The notes: generated from the sequence alone by a model not told the origin. Positions 17,308 to 25,882 are shown, counted from the stretch's first letter. The stretch is DNA of 64,000 bases from Streptomyces halobius (GCF_023277745.1 NZ_CP086322.1:8308001-8372000); one strand, 5' to 3'. Made by a program: numbers and translations.

Positions 17308-17751
17308 ATGACGTCCATGCCCGCGTCCGAGCGCCTCGGATCCTCCATCAAGCTCGCCGAGCGGGCACTCAACGGCGCCAAGCACGCGGCCCTCAAGCCG
17401 TCCGGTCTGACGGTTCCGCAGTACGCCGCCCTGCTCTGTCTCACGGAGAAGCCCGGGATCTCCGCGGCTGCGCTGGCGCGGGCCTGCGGGGTGACGCCGC
17501 CGACCATGAACACGGTGCTGAAGAACCTCCAGGAGCGCGGCCTCATCGAGCGCACCCCGCACGAGTGGCACCGGAACGTCCTGGAGACCCGGCTCACCGA
17601 CCGGGGCCGGGCCGTCATGAAGGACGCGGACGCGCGCGCCGTGCGCGTCGAGCGCGCACTGGCCGCCGAGTTCACGGACGAGGAGAGGGCGACGCTGGTC
17701 GGTCTGCTCGGCCGGTGCGCCACCCTGCTGGATTCCGTGCGAGCGGACTGA
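17308..17751 (+). CDS. MarR-family transcriptional regulator
   Basis: A 147-residue winged-helix regulator. Landmarks: LTVPQYAALLCLTEKPGISAAALARACGVTPPTMNTVLKNLQERGLIERTPHEW (recognition helix and wing, about residues 32-85) and the closing LTDRGRAVM. It is divergent from the secreted propeller gene and probably regulates it and itself. ATG 17308 and 17317 are both possible starts. A 10-bp-stem terminator overlaps its stop codon. Confidence 0.9.
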   Translation: MTSMPASERLGSSIKLAERALNGAKHAALKPSGLTVPQYAALLCLTEKPGISAAALARACGVTPPTMNTVLKNLQERGLIERTPHEWHRNVLETRLTDRGRAVMKDADARAVRVERALAAEFTDEERATLVGLLGRCATLLDSVRAD

Positions 17752-17775
17752 GTCCGCTAAGTCTGCTCAGTCCGC
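17743..17775 (+). terminator. Hairpin at the marR stop codon
   Basis: Perfect 10-bp arms GCGGACTGAG (17743-17752) and CTCAGTCCGC (17766-17775) with a 13-base loop. The left arm contains the MarR stop codon. No U-tract follows, which is normal in Streptomyces. Confidence 0.65.
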
Positions 17776-17828
17776 CAAGGCCCCTACGGCCGCGTTCTGT
17801 GCGGCCAGTGGGAGATCCGACGGGAATG

Positions 17829-18023
17829 TCAGCCGGCCGATGGAGAGGTCTGCGGGTGGGGCGGTGCCGCAGAGAGGTATCGGTTGCGCGCGTCCATGGC
17901 GGCGAGCGCCGTCTTCGCCGCCTTCGGGGCGTGGGCTGTGGAGACCAGCCGGTAAGCGGCCCAGAGGAACGACGGGTTGAGCTCGGCGATCGGTTCAACG
18001 TGCCCGGGGCTCGGGTCCGCGCG
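17829..18023 (-). pseudogene. Unidentified gene fragment
   Basis: Reading the minus strand, a frame bounded by stops gives ELNPSFLWAAYRLVSTAHAP then KAAKTALAAMDARNRYL, with codon use that looks coding (G/C third positions, non-repetitive). There is no start codon in the frame, so it is probably the 3' remnant of a lost gene. The family is not recognised. Confidence 0.35.
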
Positions 18024-18031
18024 TCAGTCAA

Positions 18032-18062
18032 CGGCCCCTTCGGCAGTGATGCGAAGGGGCCG
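18032..18062. terminator. Strong hairpin, 11-bp stem
   Basis: Perfect arms CGGCCCCTTCG (18032-18042) and CGAAGGGGCCG (18052-18062) around a nine-base loop. It lies just downstream of the 52-residue minus-strand gene that ends at 18095, so it probably terminates that transcript. Confidence 0.75.
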
Positions 18063-18094
18063 CTTCTGCGGTTCGGGCGGTCGTGCTCAGCCGG

Positions 18095-18253
18095 CTAGCG
18101 GCTTTGCGCCCACCACACTACGAAGCCGATGGCCGCAGTGCCGCACGCGTACGACGCACCCCGCACGAAGTGTGTGGCAGCGAGCCGGCTGTAGCGGCGC
18201 CAGCGCTGCGCGAAGCGGATGGTTGTTGTGGGACGCCTCTTCGTAGACTGCAT
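18095..18253 (-). CDS. Small single-pass membrane protein (52 residues)
   Basis: A short protein with a basic N-terminus (STKRRPTTTIRFAQRWRRYS) and a C-terminal hydrophobic helix (ASYACGTAAIGFVVWWAQ). GAGAGGGG lies about six bases upstream of the ATG and a strong hairpin follows the stop, so it looks like a real, separately transcribed gene. A promoter-like AT-rich segment with TGTGCAC lies near 18375-18390 on the same strand. Function unknown. Confidence 0.6.
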   Translation of the reverse strand: MQSTKRRPTTTIRFAQRWRRYSRLAATHFVRGASYACGTAAIGFVVWWAQSR

Positions 18254-18557
18254 GTGGACCCCTCTCGTGAACGCAAGGAACGGCGGTGGTTCCACGCAGG
18301 GAGCCCTTGTCAGCCCGAGGTTGGTCGCCGGACGGTTGAGCAGGGGCTCCTTCGCGTCGAGAACTAGCTTACGAGATTGTGCACTTGTGAATGCGCCGGG
18401 GGTGTCCTCGGGTGTGTCCGAGCGGGTGTGTGCGCAGGTGGGGCGCTCTGCCGTGATGTCTCCAGCGCCTCCTTCAGCCGCCGGAGCGTGACGTTCATGG
18501 CCTGCCGGTTGTGCGTGACCCGGTCGTGGACGCCGGTGCTGCTCAGTCCCGATCCGC

Positions 18558-18674
18558 GGTGATCACATCGACGTCGCCGTCCGCAGCGCCATGCAGGTCT
18601 CCGCCCGTGGCGACCCCGCCAACGGGGCCGTTTCCAGGGAAGGTGATCATCGGCATCGGTGGTGCACTGGTTCC
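18558..18674 (+). pseudogene. pcaJ: pcaJ relic (3-oxoadipate CoA-transferase subunit B)
   Basis: GDHIDVAVRSAMQVSARGD in one frame is followed, one frame over, by FPGKVIIGIGGALV. Together they match the conserved GGHxDVAVLGxxQV...ANWxIPGKMVxGMGGAMDLV core of CoA-transferase beta subunits. The rest of the gene is missing. It is the first of four pca remnants in operon order. Confidence 0.65.
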
Positions 18675-19098
18675 GTTCACCCCGACGGCCTCGCCGCCCA
18701 CGCGATCCGCGCATTGCTCGCCCGCGTCCCGGACTTGGCCCCGGCCCGGATCGACGACATCCGCCTCGGCGACGCCAATGGCGCGGGCGAGGAGAACCGC
18801 AACGCCGGCCGCATGGCCGCTCTGCCGGCCGGCCTGCGCAACCTCCGCGCCGCGCGTGACCGTCAACCGACTCTGCGCCTCGGGTCTCGAAGCGGTGACA
18901 CAGGCCGCGCGGACGATCGAACTCGACGAGGCATGCGCCGCCCAGGTCCTCGGCTGCGTCGCCGCACGGCCCGAGTTCGACCCCGCGATACTCACCCCCA
19001 GGGCGGCTCCATCGTCCTGGGGTACCTGCTCGGCGCCTCCGGCGCCCGCCTCGCCGGAACCGTCCCCAACCAACTCGTCCGCAGGGCTCCTGAGTCGG
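18675..19098 (+). pseudogene. pcaF: pcaF relic (3-oxoadipyl-CoA thiolase)
   Basis: The frame entering at 18675 reads LAAHAIRALLARVPDLAPARIDDIRLGDANGAGEENRN, diagnostic of PcaF/thiolase. It continues after a frameshift near 18844 as VTVNRLCASGLEAVTQAART with the thiolase Cys. After another shift and loss of about 200 residues comes a C-terminal-like QGGSIVLGYLLGASGARLAGT. An intact thiolase is about 400 residues, so this is a collapsed, nonfunctional copy. Confidence 0.85.
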
Positions 19099-19109
19099 CG
19101 CATCGCCGC

Positions 19110-19622
19110 GCACCGCATCGGCGTCACCCCAGGGGCCTCGCCCGGCTGGCGGACCACCGTCTCCGGCCGCCTCCTCGACCGGGCCGGTCGCCCCGTCCGC
19201 GGCCAGCGGATGGAGATGTGGCAGGCCAACGCGTCGGGCCGGTACGCCCATCCGCACGACCAGCACCGTCCCCGCTCGACACCGACTTCACCGGTATGGA
19301 CCGCACCCTGACGGGCGATCAGGGGCGCTGCGTCTTCACCTCCGTCAAGCCGCGGGCCTACCCTTGGCGCAATCACACCAACGCCTGGCGCCCGGCCCAC
19401 ACCCACTCCTCCCTCTTCGGGACGGCGTTCGCCCAGCGGCTCGTGACACAGATGTGCTTCCCGCACGACCCGCACCGCGCGTGCGACCCGCTCCCGCGCT
19501 CGGTCACCGACCGGGCTGCCCGCGACCGGCTCGTCGCCACCTACCGTCACGACCTCTCCCGGCGGGAGTGCTTCCTCTGCCACGAGTGGGACATCGTCCT
19601 CGACGGTCCCTACGCCACCTGG
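19110..19622 (+). pseudogene. pcaH: pcaH relic (protocatechuate 3,4-dioxygenase beta)
   Basis: One frame gives TTVSGRLLDRAGRPVRGQRM and EMWQANASGRYAHPHDQH. After a frameshift near 19263 the next gives LDTDFTGMDRTLTGDQGRC, then KPRAYPWRNHTNAWRPAHTH and SSLFGTAFAQRLVTQMCFPHDP. These are the iron-ligand and core motifs of PcaH. Both Tyr/His ligand regions remain but no single frame spans them. PcaG does not follow; the sequence goes directly to an enol-lactonase tail. Confidence 0.88.
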
Positions 19623-19735
19623 ACCGCCCCTGGAGCGACCCGCCCGCCCATCTGCGGGAGATCGCCGACGCCGGCCCCGGCGCCGCGCTCACCGAACTCC
19701 CCGGCGCCTCCCACCTGGCCCGGTTGGTAATCCGG
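19623..19735 (+). pseudogene. pcaL: pcaL/pcaD relic (enol-lactonase C-terminus)
   Basis: A third frame reads SDPPAHLREIADAGPGAALT and ELPGASHLARLV, the C-terminal catalytic-His region of the alpha/beta hydrolase 3-oxoadipate enol-lactonase (PcaD, or the PcaL fusion of Streptomyces). The decarboxylase and N-terminal part are absent. Confidence 0.65.
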
Positions 19736-19895
19736 AGGCGCGGTAGCGCGGTAGCGCGGTGGCCGTGGCCGTGAAGAAGTACGGTGCCGTTCCAGACGGC
19801 GGGCTCGTCGCGGTCGGCGGTCCGTCATGTACGCGGTGCCGGAGGGGAGTTTGCGGGCCTTAACAGGGCCTTTCCGGGCGGGGAGGCGGTCCCCG

Positions 19896-20345
19896 TCACG
19901 CGGCGGTGAAGCCTGCCGTGTAGTGCTCTCGGAGTGCCTCGCGGCGGTCTGGAGCGGCCAGGCGCTCGGCGACCCAGAGCAGGAAATCGTCCGCCAGCGT
20001 GTCGATCCAGTCGTACGCGGGGTCGAAGGGCTCCGGGCGCGGCGCGGGGTAACCGAGGCAGAGCTCCGTGCCGCGTGGACCGGTGACGGTGAACTCGCGG
20101 GTGCCGTCCGGCGCCGTGGAGTGCCGGACCGACACCTCCTCGCAGTCCCAGTGGCGGTCGCCGTACTGCAGCCACAGCCGTCCGGCGTCGGCGAAGAGGG
20201 CCGCGACGGGCTTCTTCGCCGAGGAGACTCGGACAAAGCCGTGGCACCGACCGGACCCGGTCGACAGATGCCCCGAGGGCGGATCCAGGGCCCACACGAG
20301 GTCGTGGCGGTCATAGTCCTGGAGCGGGATCCGGTGCGTCGTCAT
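19896..20345 (-). CDS. Hypothetical protein, 149 residues
   Basis: A soluble acidic protein without recognised domain. Landmarks: PVAALFADAGRLWLQYGDRHWDCEEVSVRHS near residues 46-76, a central beta-rich GTREFTVTGPRGTELCLGY, and a C-terminal helix LADDFLLWVAERLAAPDRREAL. Its ATG is one base from the stop of the upstream lipoprotein gene, so the two are co-translated. No ribosome-binding site of its own is needed if coupled. Could be a partner of that lipoprotein. Confidence 0.75.
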   Translation of the reverse strand: MTTHRIPLQDYDRHDLVWALDPPSGHLSTGSGRCHGFVRVSSAKKPVAALFADAGRLWLQYGDRHWDCEEVSVRHSTAPDGTREFTVTGPRGTELCLGYPAPRPEPFDPAYDWIDTLADDFLLWVAERLAAPDRREALREHYTAGFTAA

Positions 20346-20346
20346 G

Positions 20347-20943
20347 TCACTGGTGCGGCTTGAGGCCGAGTTCGCGGTCGACGGCGGGGTTGCTCCTCAT
20401 GGCGGCCTTGATGACCTCGCCCCAACTGCCGTACCGGGCGAACTGCTGGTCCGCCGTCGGCCCCAGCGGGTTGCCGTACTTCTTGACGTTGCGCTTCTCC
20501 AGGGCCTTCACGTCCTGGGGAGACATTCCGCTACGGGTGATGTCCTTGGCCTGATTGCGCATGTCCACCACCTTCCGCGCGATGTCCTCATCCGACCTGC
20601 CCTGTGCCCGCATCGTATCCACGGAGTCGTGCATACGGTCGATGAGCCGGTGGTACCGGATCCGTGTCTCGCGTGCCTTCGCACGCTCCTCCGGAGACAT
20701 CGCGCGGATCTTGCAGACGAGGGGTTCGTCACTGGTGCAGGGCGTCGCCGAGGCCGAGACGGACGGCGGGGCGTGCGGACTTGTCGTGGTGCCCTCGCCT
20801 CTGGTCCCCGAGGGAGACGAACATCCGCTCAGCACGGACAGAACGGTTGCGAGCAGTACGGGAAGGAGGCGCGTGAGTGCCGTACGGGCGGTGTGCCCGA
20901 CGGGCCTGTCGGACGACGTGGTGCAGTGCGGGTACGGCAACAT
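20347..20943 (-). CDS. Putative lipoprotein
   Basis: A 198-residue exported protein. The signal peptide ALTRLLPVLLATVLSVLSGC ends in a lipobox Cys, followed by a Ser/Thr-rich tether. The mature part is a charged helical domain (MSPEERAKARETRIRYHRLI ... RSDEDIARKVVDMRNQAKDI) without known motif. GGAGG is only two bases from ATG 20943; the following TTG would be better spaced, so the first codon is uncertain. It forms an operon with the 149-residue protein downstream. Confidence 0.75.
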   Translation of the reverse strand: MLPYPHCTTSSDRPVGHTARTALTRLLPVLLATVLSVLSGCSSPSGTRGEGTTTSPHAPPSVSASATPCTSDEPLVCKIRAMSPEERAKARETRIRYHRLIDRMHDSVDTMRAQGRSDEDIARKVVDMRNQAKDITRSGMSPQDVKALEKRNVKKYGNPLGPTADQQFARYGSWGEVIKAAMRSNPAVDRELGLKPHQ

Positions 20944-21368
20944 GACCTCCGGTCTGGTGGGACGGCTCCCGGTCTGGCGGGACGGCTCCCGTGCCCAACG
21001 ACCGTACGAAGCAGGGGGTGCAGCCCGCCGGTCAGAATCGGTCACCGTCGGTGTTCGCGGACCGGCCCCAGCGTCTCGTGGACGCCCGTCACCGGTCGGT
21101 CGTGTGCCGCCCCACTGACGCTCGTGTCCGTACGGGCCCTGGCGGCGCTGCTCGCCCTGACCTTCGGCCCCGCGACTACATCGACGCCGACGAGTACGGA
21201 GCCCTGAGGCGGCGCACTCCTCCTTGCGCGGTGTTTCCCTCATCGGGGTGGTTTCGACCTGGTTGGTGCGTTACTGACGGTGACCTTCCGGTTGTCTCTC
21301 CAGGGGTCACGCATGGTGCGGACCAGCAGACCATGCGCCGATACGCGCAGAGGGGCATGAGGGGCACT
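20944..21368. other. Gap between divergent genes, no gene seen
   Basis: This 425-bp gap separates the lipoprotein gene from the decarboxylase and must hold both promoters. Open frames extend into it but show no protein-like sequence. The phrase CGGTCTGGCGGGACGGCTCCC is duplicated near 20955-20990 as a short tandem repeat. Confidence 0.4.
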
Positions 21369-23765
21369 ATGACACACGGGACGGTTCTGTTCGCGGTACG
21401 TGAGTTCCCAGAGAGCGGAGGTATCGGAGCCGAGCAACTGCGCCGGGTCCACAAGGAGTTGGAGAACTGCGGTTTCGAAGTGCGCTGGGCGTCCACGCGC
21501 GACGACGCCCAGGCGGTACTGCGTACCGAGGCGGGCCTGGCCGCCGCCGTGGTGGACTGGGATCTTCCGGAGGCCGGCAAGACCAGCGGCGAACCGGGCG
21601 GTGCCGATGTACTGCGCCAGGCCGGCCGCCGCTTCCAGAATCTCCCGGTCTTCCTGGTCACGGCCGGCGAAGACCTGGAGCACCTGCCGCTGTGGGTGGC
21701 CGAGACCGTGGTCGGGTACATCTGGCCGCTGGAGGACACCGCGCCCTTCATCGCCGGACGGATCGCCGGCGCCGCCCGCGCCTACCAGCAGGACCTGCTG
21801 CCGCCGTTCTTCACGGCGCTGCGCCGCTTCGACCATGCGCACGAGTACTCCTGGCACACACCCGCCCACTCCGGCGGTGTCGCCTTCCTCAAATCCCCGG
21901 TCGGCCGGGCCTTCCACGACTACTTCGGGGAACGGCTGCTGCGCAGCGACCTGTCGATCTCGGTCGAGGAGCTCGGTTCCCTGTTCGAGCACACCGGCCC
22001 GGTCGGCGCGGCGGAGCGCAACGCCGCCCGCGTCTTCGGGGCCGACCGCACCTACTTCGTACTCCACGGCGACTCGACCTGCGACCGGATGGTCGGGCAC
22101 TTCAGCGTCACCCAGGACGAGATCGCGCTGGTGGACCGAAACTGCCACAAGTCGGTCCTGCACGGCCTGGTCCTCTCCGGAGCCCGGCCGGTCTATCTGA
22201 TTCCCACCCGCAACGGCTACGGACTGGCAGGCCCCCTGCCGCCCGCCGAGATCCGGGCGGATTCGGTCGCTTCCCGGATCGCGCGCAACCCGCTCGCCCA
22301 GGGGGCGGTCTCGCCCGAGGCCCAGTACGCGGTGCTCACCAACTCCACGTACGACGGCCTGTGTTACGACGCCCTCCAGGTCGCCCGGGCCATCGCCCCC
22401 AGCACGCCCCGGCTCCACTTCGACGAGGCGTGGTTCGCCTACGCCCGCTTTCATCCTCTCTACGCCGGGCGCTACGGGATGGCGGTGGGCCCCGACACCT
22501 TCCCCGGCCCCGAACGCCCCACCGTTTTCTCCACCCAGTCCACCCACAAGCTGTTGGCGGCGCTGTCGCAGAGCGCCATGGTGCACGTCAAGCCCGCGCC
22601 CCGGGCGCCTGTTGAGCACGACCGGTTCAACGAGGCGTTCATGATGCACGGAACCACCTCGCCGCTCTACCCGATGATCGCCTCCCTGGACGTGGCCACC
22701 GCCATGATGGACGGGCCGCAAGGCCGCTGGCTCATCGACGAGGCGGTGACCGAGGCCATCCGCTTCCGCCAGACGGTGGTACGTGTCGGACGACGCATGG
22801 CGGCCGCCGGTGACCGGCCCGGCTGGTTCTTCGGCGTCTGGCAGCCCGGGACCGTGACCGACCCGGACACCGGCGAGCGGCTGCCCTTCGCCGACGCGCC
22901 GGCCGAACTGCTGCGCAGCGAACCGGCCTGCTGGCAGTTGGAGCCGGACGCCGACTGGCACGGCTTCACCGGCCTGACCGAGGGGTACTGCCTGCTCGAT
23001 CCCGTCAAGGTCACCCTCACCTGTCCTGGCATCGACGCCACCGGGCAGATGGCCGACTGGGGCATCCCCGCCCGCGTCCTCACCGCCTATCTGGCCACCA
23101 GGAACATCGTGGTGGAGAAGACCGACAGCTACACCACGCTCATCCTGTTCTCCATGGGGATCACCAAGGGCAAGTGGGGAACCCTCATGGACGCCTTGAT
23201 GGACTTCAAGGCGCTCTACGACGAGGACGCGCCGCTGGAGCGCGTGCTACCCGAGCTGGTCGCCGAGTACCACCAGCGCTACACCGGTCGTACCCTGCGC
23301 GAACTGTGCCAGGAGATGCATGACCACCTGCGCGAGGCGCACCTGGTCGAGCTGCTCGATACCGCCTTCCAGGACCTGCCCGAGCCCGTCACCCCGCCCC
23401 AGACGTGTTATCAGCGCCTGATCCGCGGTGGCACCGAGCGGGTACGGCTGGCCGACGCGGCCGACCGGGTGGCCGCCGCCATGGTCACCGTCACCCCGCC
23501 CGGCATCCCCGTCCTGATGCCCGGCGAGAACACCGGCACCCCCGACGGGCCGCTGCTGCGCTACCTGACGGCCCTGGAGTCCTTCGACCGGGGCTTCCCC
23601 GGCTTCCGCAGCGAAACCCATGGCGTCACCCTCGACCCGGACACCGGCGACTACCTCATCGAATGCGTACGCCGGATCCCGGCCCAGCAGGCCGGCCGCG
23701 CTGCCGACGAGCATCAGGAGACGCGGACACCGAGCCCGTCCGACGCCGGACTGTCCGCAGGCTGA
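21369..23765 (+). CDS. Orn/Lys/Arg decarboxylase, large form
   Basis: A 798-residue PLP-dependent basic amino-acid decarboxylase. An N-terminal flavodoxin/response-regulator-like wing (TVLFAVREFPESGGIGAEQL ... AAVVDWDL) precedes the PLP domain. The PLP Lys is in STQSTHKLLAALSQ, preceded by the Asp of HFDEAWFAYARFHPLY. The C-terminal domain has ECVRRIPAQ. Family members produce cadaverine, agmatine or putrescine and can serve in acid resistance, but no antiporter is adjacent and the substrate cannot be told. ATG 21369 has GAGGGG four bases upstream; ATG 21357 is possible. A 13-bp-stem terminator follows. Confidence 0.92.
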   Translation: MTHGTVLFAVREFPESGGIGAEQLRRVHKELENCGFEVRWASTRDDAQAVLRTEAGLAAAVVDWDLPEAGKTSGEPGGADVLRQAGRRFQNLPVFLVTAGEDLEHLPLWVAETVVGYIWPLEDTAPFIAGRIAGAARAYQQDLLPPFFTALRRFDHAHEYSWHTPAHSGGVAFLKSPVGRAFHDYFGERLLRSDLSISVEELGSLFEHTGPVGAAERNAARVFGADRTYFVLHGDSTCDRMVGHFSVTQDEIALVDRNCHKSVLHGLVLSGARPVYLIPTRNGYGLAGPLPPAEIRADSVASRIARNPLAQGAVSPEAQYAVLTNSTYDGLCYDALQVARAIAPSTPRLHFDEAWFAYARFHPLYAGRYGMAVGPDTFPGPERPTVFSTQSTHKLLAALSQSAMVHVKPAPRAPVEHDRFNEAFMMHGTTSPLYPMIASLDVATAMMDGPQGRWLIDEAVTEAIRFRQTVVRVGRRMAAAGDRPGWFFGVWQPGTVTDPDTGERLPFADAPAELLRSEPACWQLEPDADWHGFTGLTEGYCLLDPVKVTLTCPGIDATGQMADWGIPARVLTAYLATRNIVVEKTDSYTTLILFSMGITKGKWGTLMDALMDFKALYDEDAPLERVLPELVAEYHQRYTGRTLRELCQEMHDHLREAHLVELLDTAFQDLPEPVTPPQTCYQRLIRGGTERVRLADAADRVAAAMVTVTPPGIPVLMPGENTGTPDGPLLRYLTALESFDRGFPGFRSETHGVTLDPDTGDYLIECVRRIPAQQAGRAADEHQETRTPSPSDAGLSAG

Positions 23766-23803
23766 CGCCAGGGGGGAGCTCCGCAGCGCCCACGTGGACG
23801 GAC

Positions 23804-23836
23804 GAGGACCCTGACCCGGTGTTGGTCAGGGTCCTC
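23804..23836 (+). terminator. Perfect 13-bp hairpin after the decarboxylase
   Basis: GAGGACCCTGACC (23804-23816) pairs perfectly with GGTCAGGGTCCTC (23824-23836) across a seven-base loop, 39 bp after the stop codon. Clear intrinsic terminator. Confidence 0.85.
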
Positions 23837-24044
23837 TCCTGGCCAGGGGCCTCGTCTGGTCCCAGTTGCTGCCGGGCAGCCCGTGGACCGGCCGGTTCGA
23901 GCGCTCACAACCTGCCGAGAATGGTGGCCCCTTGAAGCCGGAGCCTTGGCACGGTGCAGGGCACGGGGCTGCGGGCAGTGAGGCTTTTCGCGGAGGGATT
24001 CCATCCCCCATGCCGGGCAGCGGGCCCGCGCGGCCGCTGCCCGT

Positions 24045-24461
24045 TCAGGCCGGCTGCTCGCTGATGTTGACCAGCCAGGTGATTCCGAAGCGGTCCGTAC
24101 ACATGCCGAAGACGTCGCCCCACATCTGCTTCTCCAGCGGGACCGTGACCGTGCCGTCGCCGGAGAGCTTGTCCCAGTAGCCGCGCAGTGCGGCGGCGTC
24201 ATCCCCGCTCACACTCACGGAGAGGTTGTTTCCGGGCTTGTACGCCATCCCCGGGGGGATATCCGCGCCCATGAGTGTGAACCCGCTGTCCGTTTCGAGC
24301 ATGCTGTGCATGATCTTGTCGGCGGCGTCTCCGGCCTCCTTCTCGCCGAACTCTCCGTACGTGTTCATCCTCAGGGTGCCGCCGAAGACCTCCTTGTAGA
24401 ATTCCATCGCTTGTCGGGCGTTGCCGTCGAAGCTGATGTACGGGTTGAGGCGAGAAGGCAC
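24045..24461 (-). CDS. VOC-superfamily protein, PhnB-like
   Basis: A 138-residue glyoxalase-fold protein of the PhnB/3-demethylubiquinone-methyltransferase-like group. Landmarks: LNPYISFDGNARQAMEFYKEVFGG at the start, the middle FTLMGADIPPGM, and the terminal WGDVFGMCTDRFGITWLVNI. Catalytic function is unproven for this group. GTG start with AGGGGA upstream. Stands alone. Confidence 0.9.
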   Translation of the reverse strand: MPSRLNPYISFDGNARQAMEFYKEVFGGTLRMNTYGEFGEKEAGDAADKIMHSMLETDSGFTLMGADIPPGMAYKPGNNLSVSVSGDDAAALRGYWDKLSGDGTVTVPLEKQMWGDVFGMCTDRFGITWLVNISEQPA

Positions 24462-24481
24462 GGAATTTCCCCTTCGTGACG

Positions 24482-24787
24482 TGACGTCATTTCTGGAAGA
24501 TTAGGCGATATGGCGCCGATAACCGGGGCAACTCCCCGGCCGTCGGACATCGGCCTGTTGCCGCAGCGGGGTCGCGTCCGGCCCCAGCCTGACGCCGTCC
24601 ACCATCAGGGAGGGTTCCGGGGCCGGACTGTTGGTGCCCGCCCTTCCGCCACCCGGCAGGACCCGCGTGCGATACCGCTCCGCCCACCGCGCGCCGGCGC
24701 TCTTCAGCCGGGGAACGGGGCCTGCGGACCACGCGGGAATCCGGCTGTGGTTACCCTGGCGCTGCAGCTGGTTCGCCCTGTCAGCCA
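24482..24787. other. Leader region before cobalamin riboswitch
   Basis: No gene is supported. This stretch, between the VOC gene start and the riboswitch, should contain the divergent promoters. The sequence GTGGTTACCCTGG at about 24747 lies at a plausible distance upstream of the riboswitch for a promoter element. Confidence 0.4.
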
Positions 24788-24982
24788 GGCAGGCGCGTCG
24801 TAAGAGGGAACCTGGTGGGAATCCGGGACTGCCCCGCAGCGGTGAGCGGGAACGACCGCCGTCATACGCACTGGGCCCGCGCTCGGGCCCGGGAAGCGAC
24901 GGCCAGTAGATGCCTCGTACGGACGACTCGTGCGAACGACTCGAACGTACGCGAGGCGTGCCCGTGAGTCCGAAGACCTGCC
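24788..24982 (+). ncRNA. Cobalamin riboswitch
   Basis: The plus strand carries the conserved blocks of a cobalamin riboswitch: TAAGAGGGAACCTGGTGGGA, then ATCCGGGACTGCCCCGCAGC, GGTGAGCGGGAACGACCGCC, GAAGCGACGGCCAGTAGATG and GAGTCCGAAGACCTGCC. GGCAGG (24788-24793) and CCTGCC (24977-24982) form stem P1. The order and wording match the Streptomyces subtype seen before B12-related genes. No cobalamin biosynthesis, transport or B12-independent isozyme gene follows; the next gene on this strand is a thioesterase 140 bp on. Confidence 0.9.
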
Positions 24983-25121
24983 GCTGCCCGCATGCCACCG
25001 GGGCGTGCGGTGATCCCGACGGCTCGACGGGGCCGGCGGAACCGGGCAGGCCCCGTGCCTCGCCGCCCGCCACTCCTTCGATCCCCGGGCTGTTTTCCGC
25101 GACTCGCGAAGGAGAGTTGAC

Positions 25122-25544
25122 GTGTCCGACCGAACCGCGACCCTGGATTCCGCCGCCAAGACGCCGGACGATTCCCAGGTGACGCTCGCGCACATCATGA
25201 GCGAGCACGACACCAACCTCTACGGCACCATTCACGGTGGCGTGGTGATGAAGCTCATCGACGACGCGGCCGCGGCCGCCGCCGGGCGGCATGCCGACGG
25301 TCCGGCGGTGACCGTGTCGGTGGACCGGATGACGTTCCTGGCCCCGGTACGCGCCGGCGATCTGCTCAGCGTGCGTGCCGAACTCGAAGGGGCGGGCCGG
25401 ACGTCGATGACGGTGGTGGTCCGTGTGACGGCCGAGCGTTGGAATGCCTCGGGGCCGGTCGCCGAAGTGGCCACCGGCCGGCTGACGTTTGTCGCGATCG
25501 ATGCCGAGGGGCGGCCCCGCCCGGTTCCCGGTCTCGCTTGGTGA
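25122..25544 (+). CDS. Acyl-CoA thioesterase, hotdog fold
   Basis: A 140-residue hotdog thioesterase of the acyl-CoA hydrolase (YciA/Acot) type. Landmarks: LAHIMSEHDTNLYGTIHGG with the catalytic Asp/Asn-His region, then VVMKLIDDAAAAAAGRH and VTVSVDRMTFLAPVRAGD. It hydrolyses acyl-CoAs to free acids and CoA. GTG start with GAAGGAG upstream. The cobalamin riboswitch ends 140 bp before it; whether its transcript includes the switch is unknown. Confidence 0.92.
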   Translation: MSDRTATLDSAAKTPDDSQVTLAHIMSEHDTNLYGTIHGGVVMKLIDDAAAAAAGRHADGPAVTVSVDRMTFLAPVRAGDLLSVRAELEGAGRTSMTVVVRVTAERWNASGPVAEVATGRLTFVAIDAEGRPRPVPGLAW

Positions 25545-25848
25545 GCTCCTCCAGGATCTCCTCCAGCCAGCGCACATGCGCGGCCAGGGTTCGGCTCTTG
25601 TAGTCGTGGACGTGGTCGAGGAGTCGTGGACATGGTCGAGGATCCACCATCCGGGCGCGGTCCACCTCCGGCAGCCACGGCTCCTCGCGGATCTCACGGG
25701 CGTGGGACCGCTCCACCTGTGCGCGCCGGGCCACCAACTCGGACTCCTCCGCTCTCCTTCGGCTCTCCCCGGCCCTTCGGCTCTCCTTCGGTGAGCCGAC
25801 TGCCAATGCCCTCCCATCAGCGGATTCATTGCCGTACAAGCGGGATTT

Positions 25849-25882
25849 CATCGGACGTGGCTAGCGTCAGCCACGTCCGATG
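25849..25882. promoter_or_regulatory. Perfect 13-bp inverted repeat
   Basis: CATCGGACGTGGC (25849-25861) and GCCACGTCCGATG (25870-25882) are exact complements with an eight-base loop. The left arm contains the start codon of a weak minus-strand ORF, so it could be an operator for that frame or a bidirectional terminator. Confidence 0.6.

Noticed and set aside
25366..25851. Minus-strand 161-codon frame
   Set aside because: Part of it looks protein-like, but it would overlap the thioesterase by nearly 180 bp with no family match; mentioned only under the gap entry.
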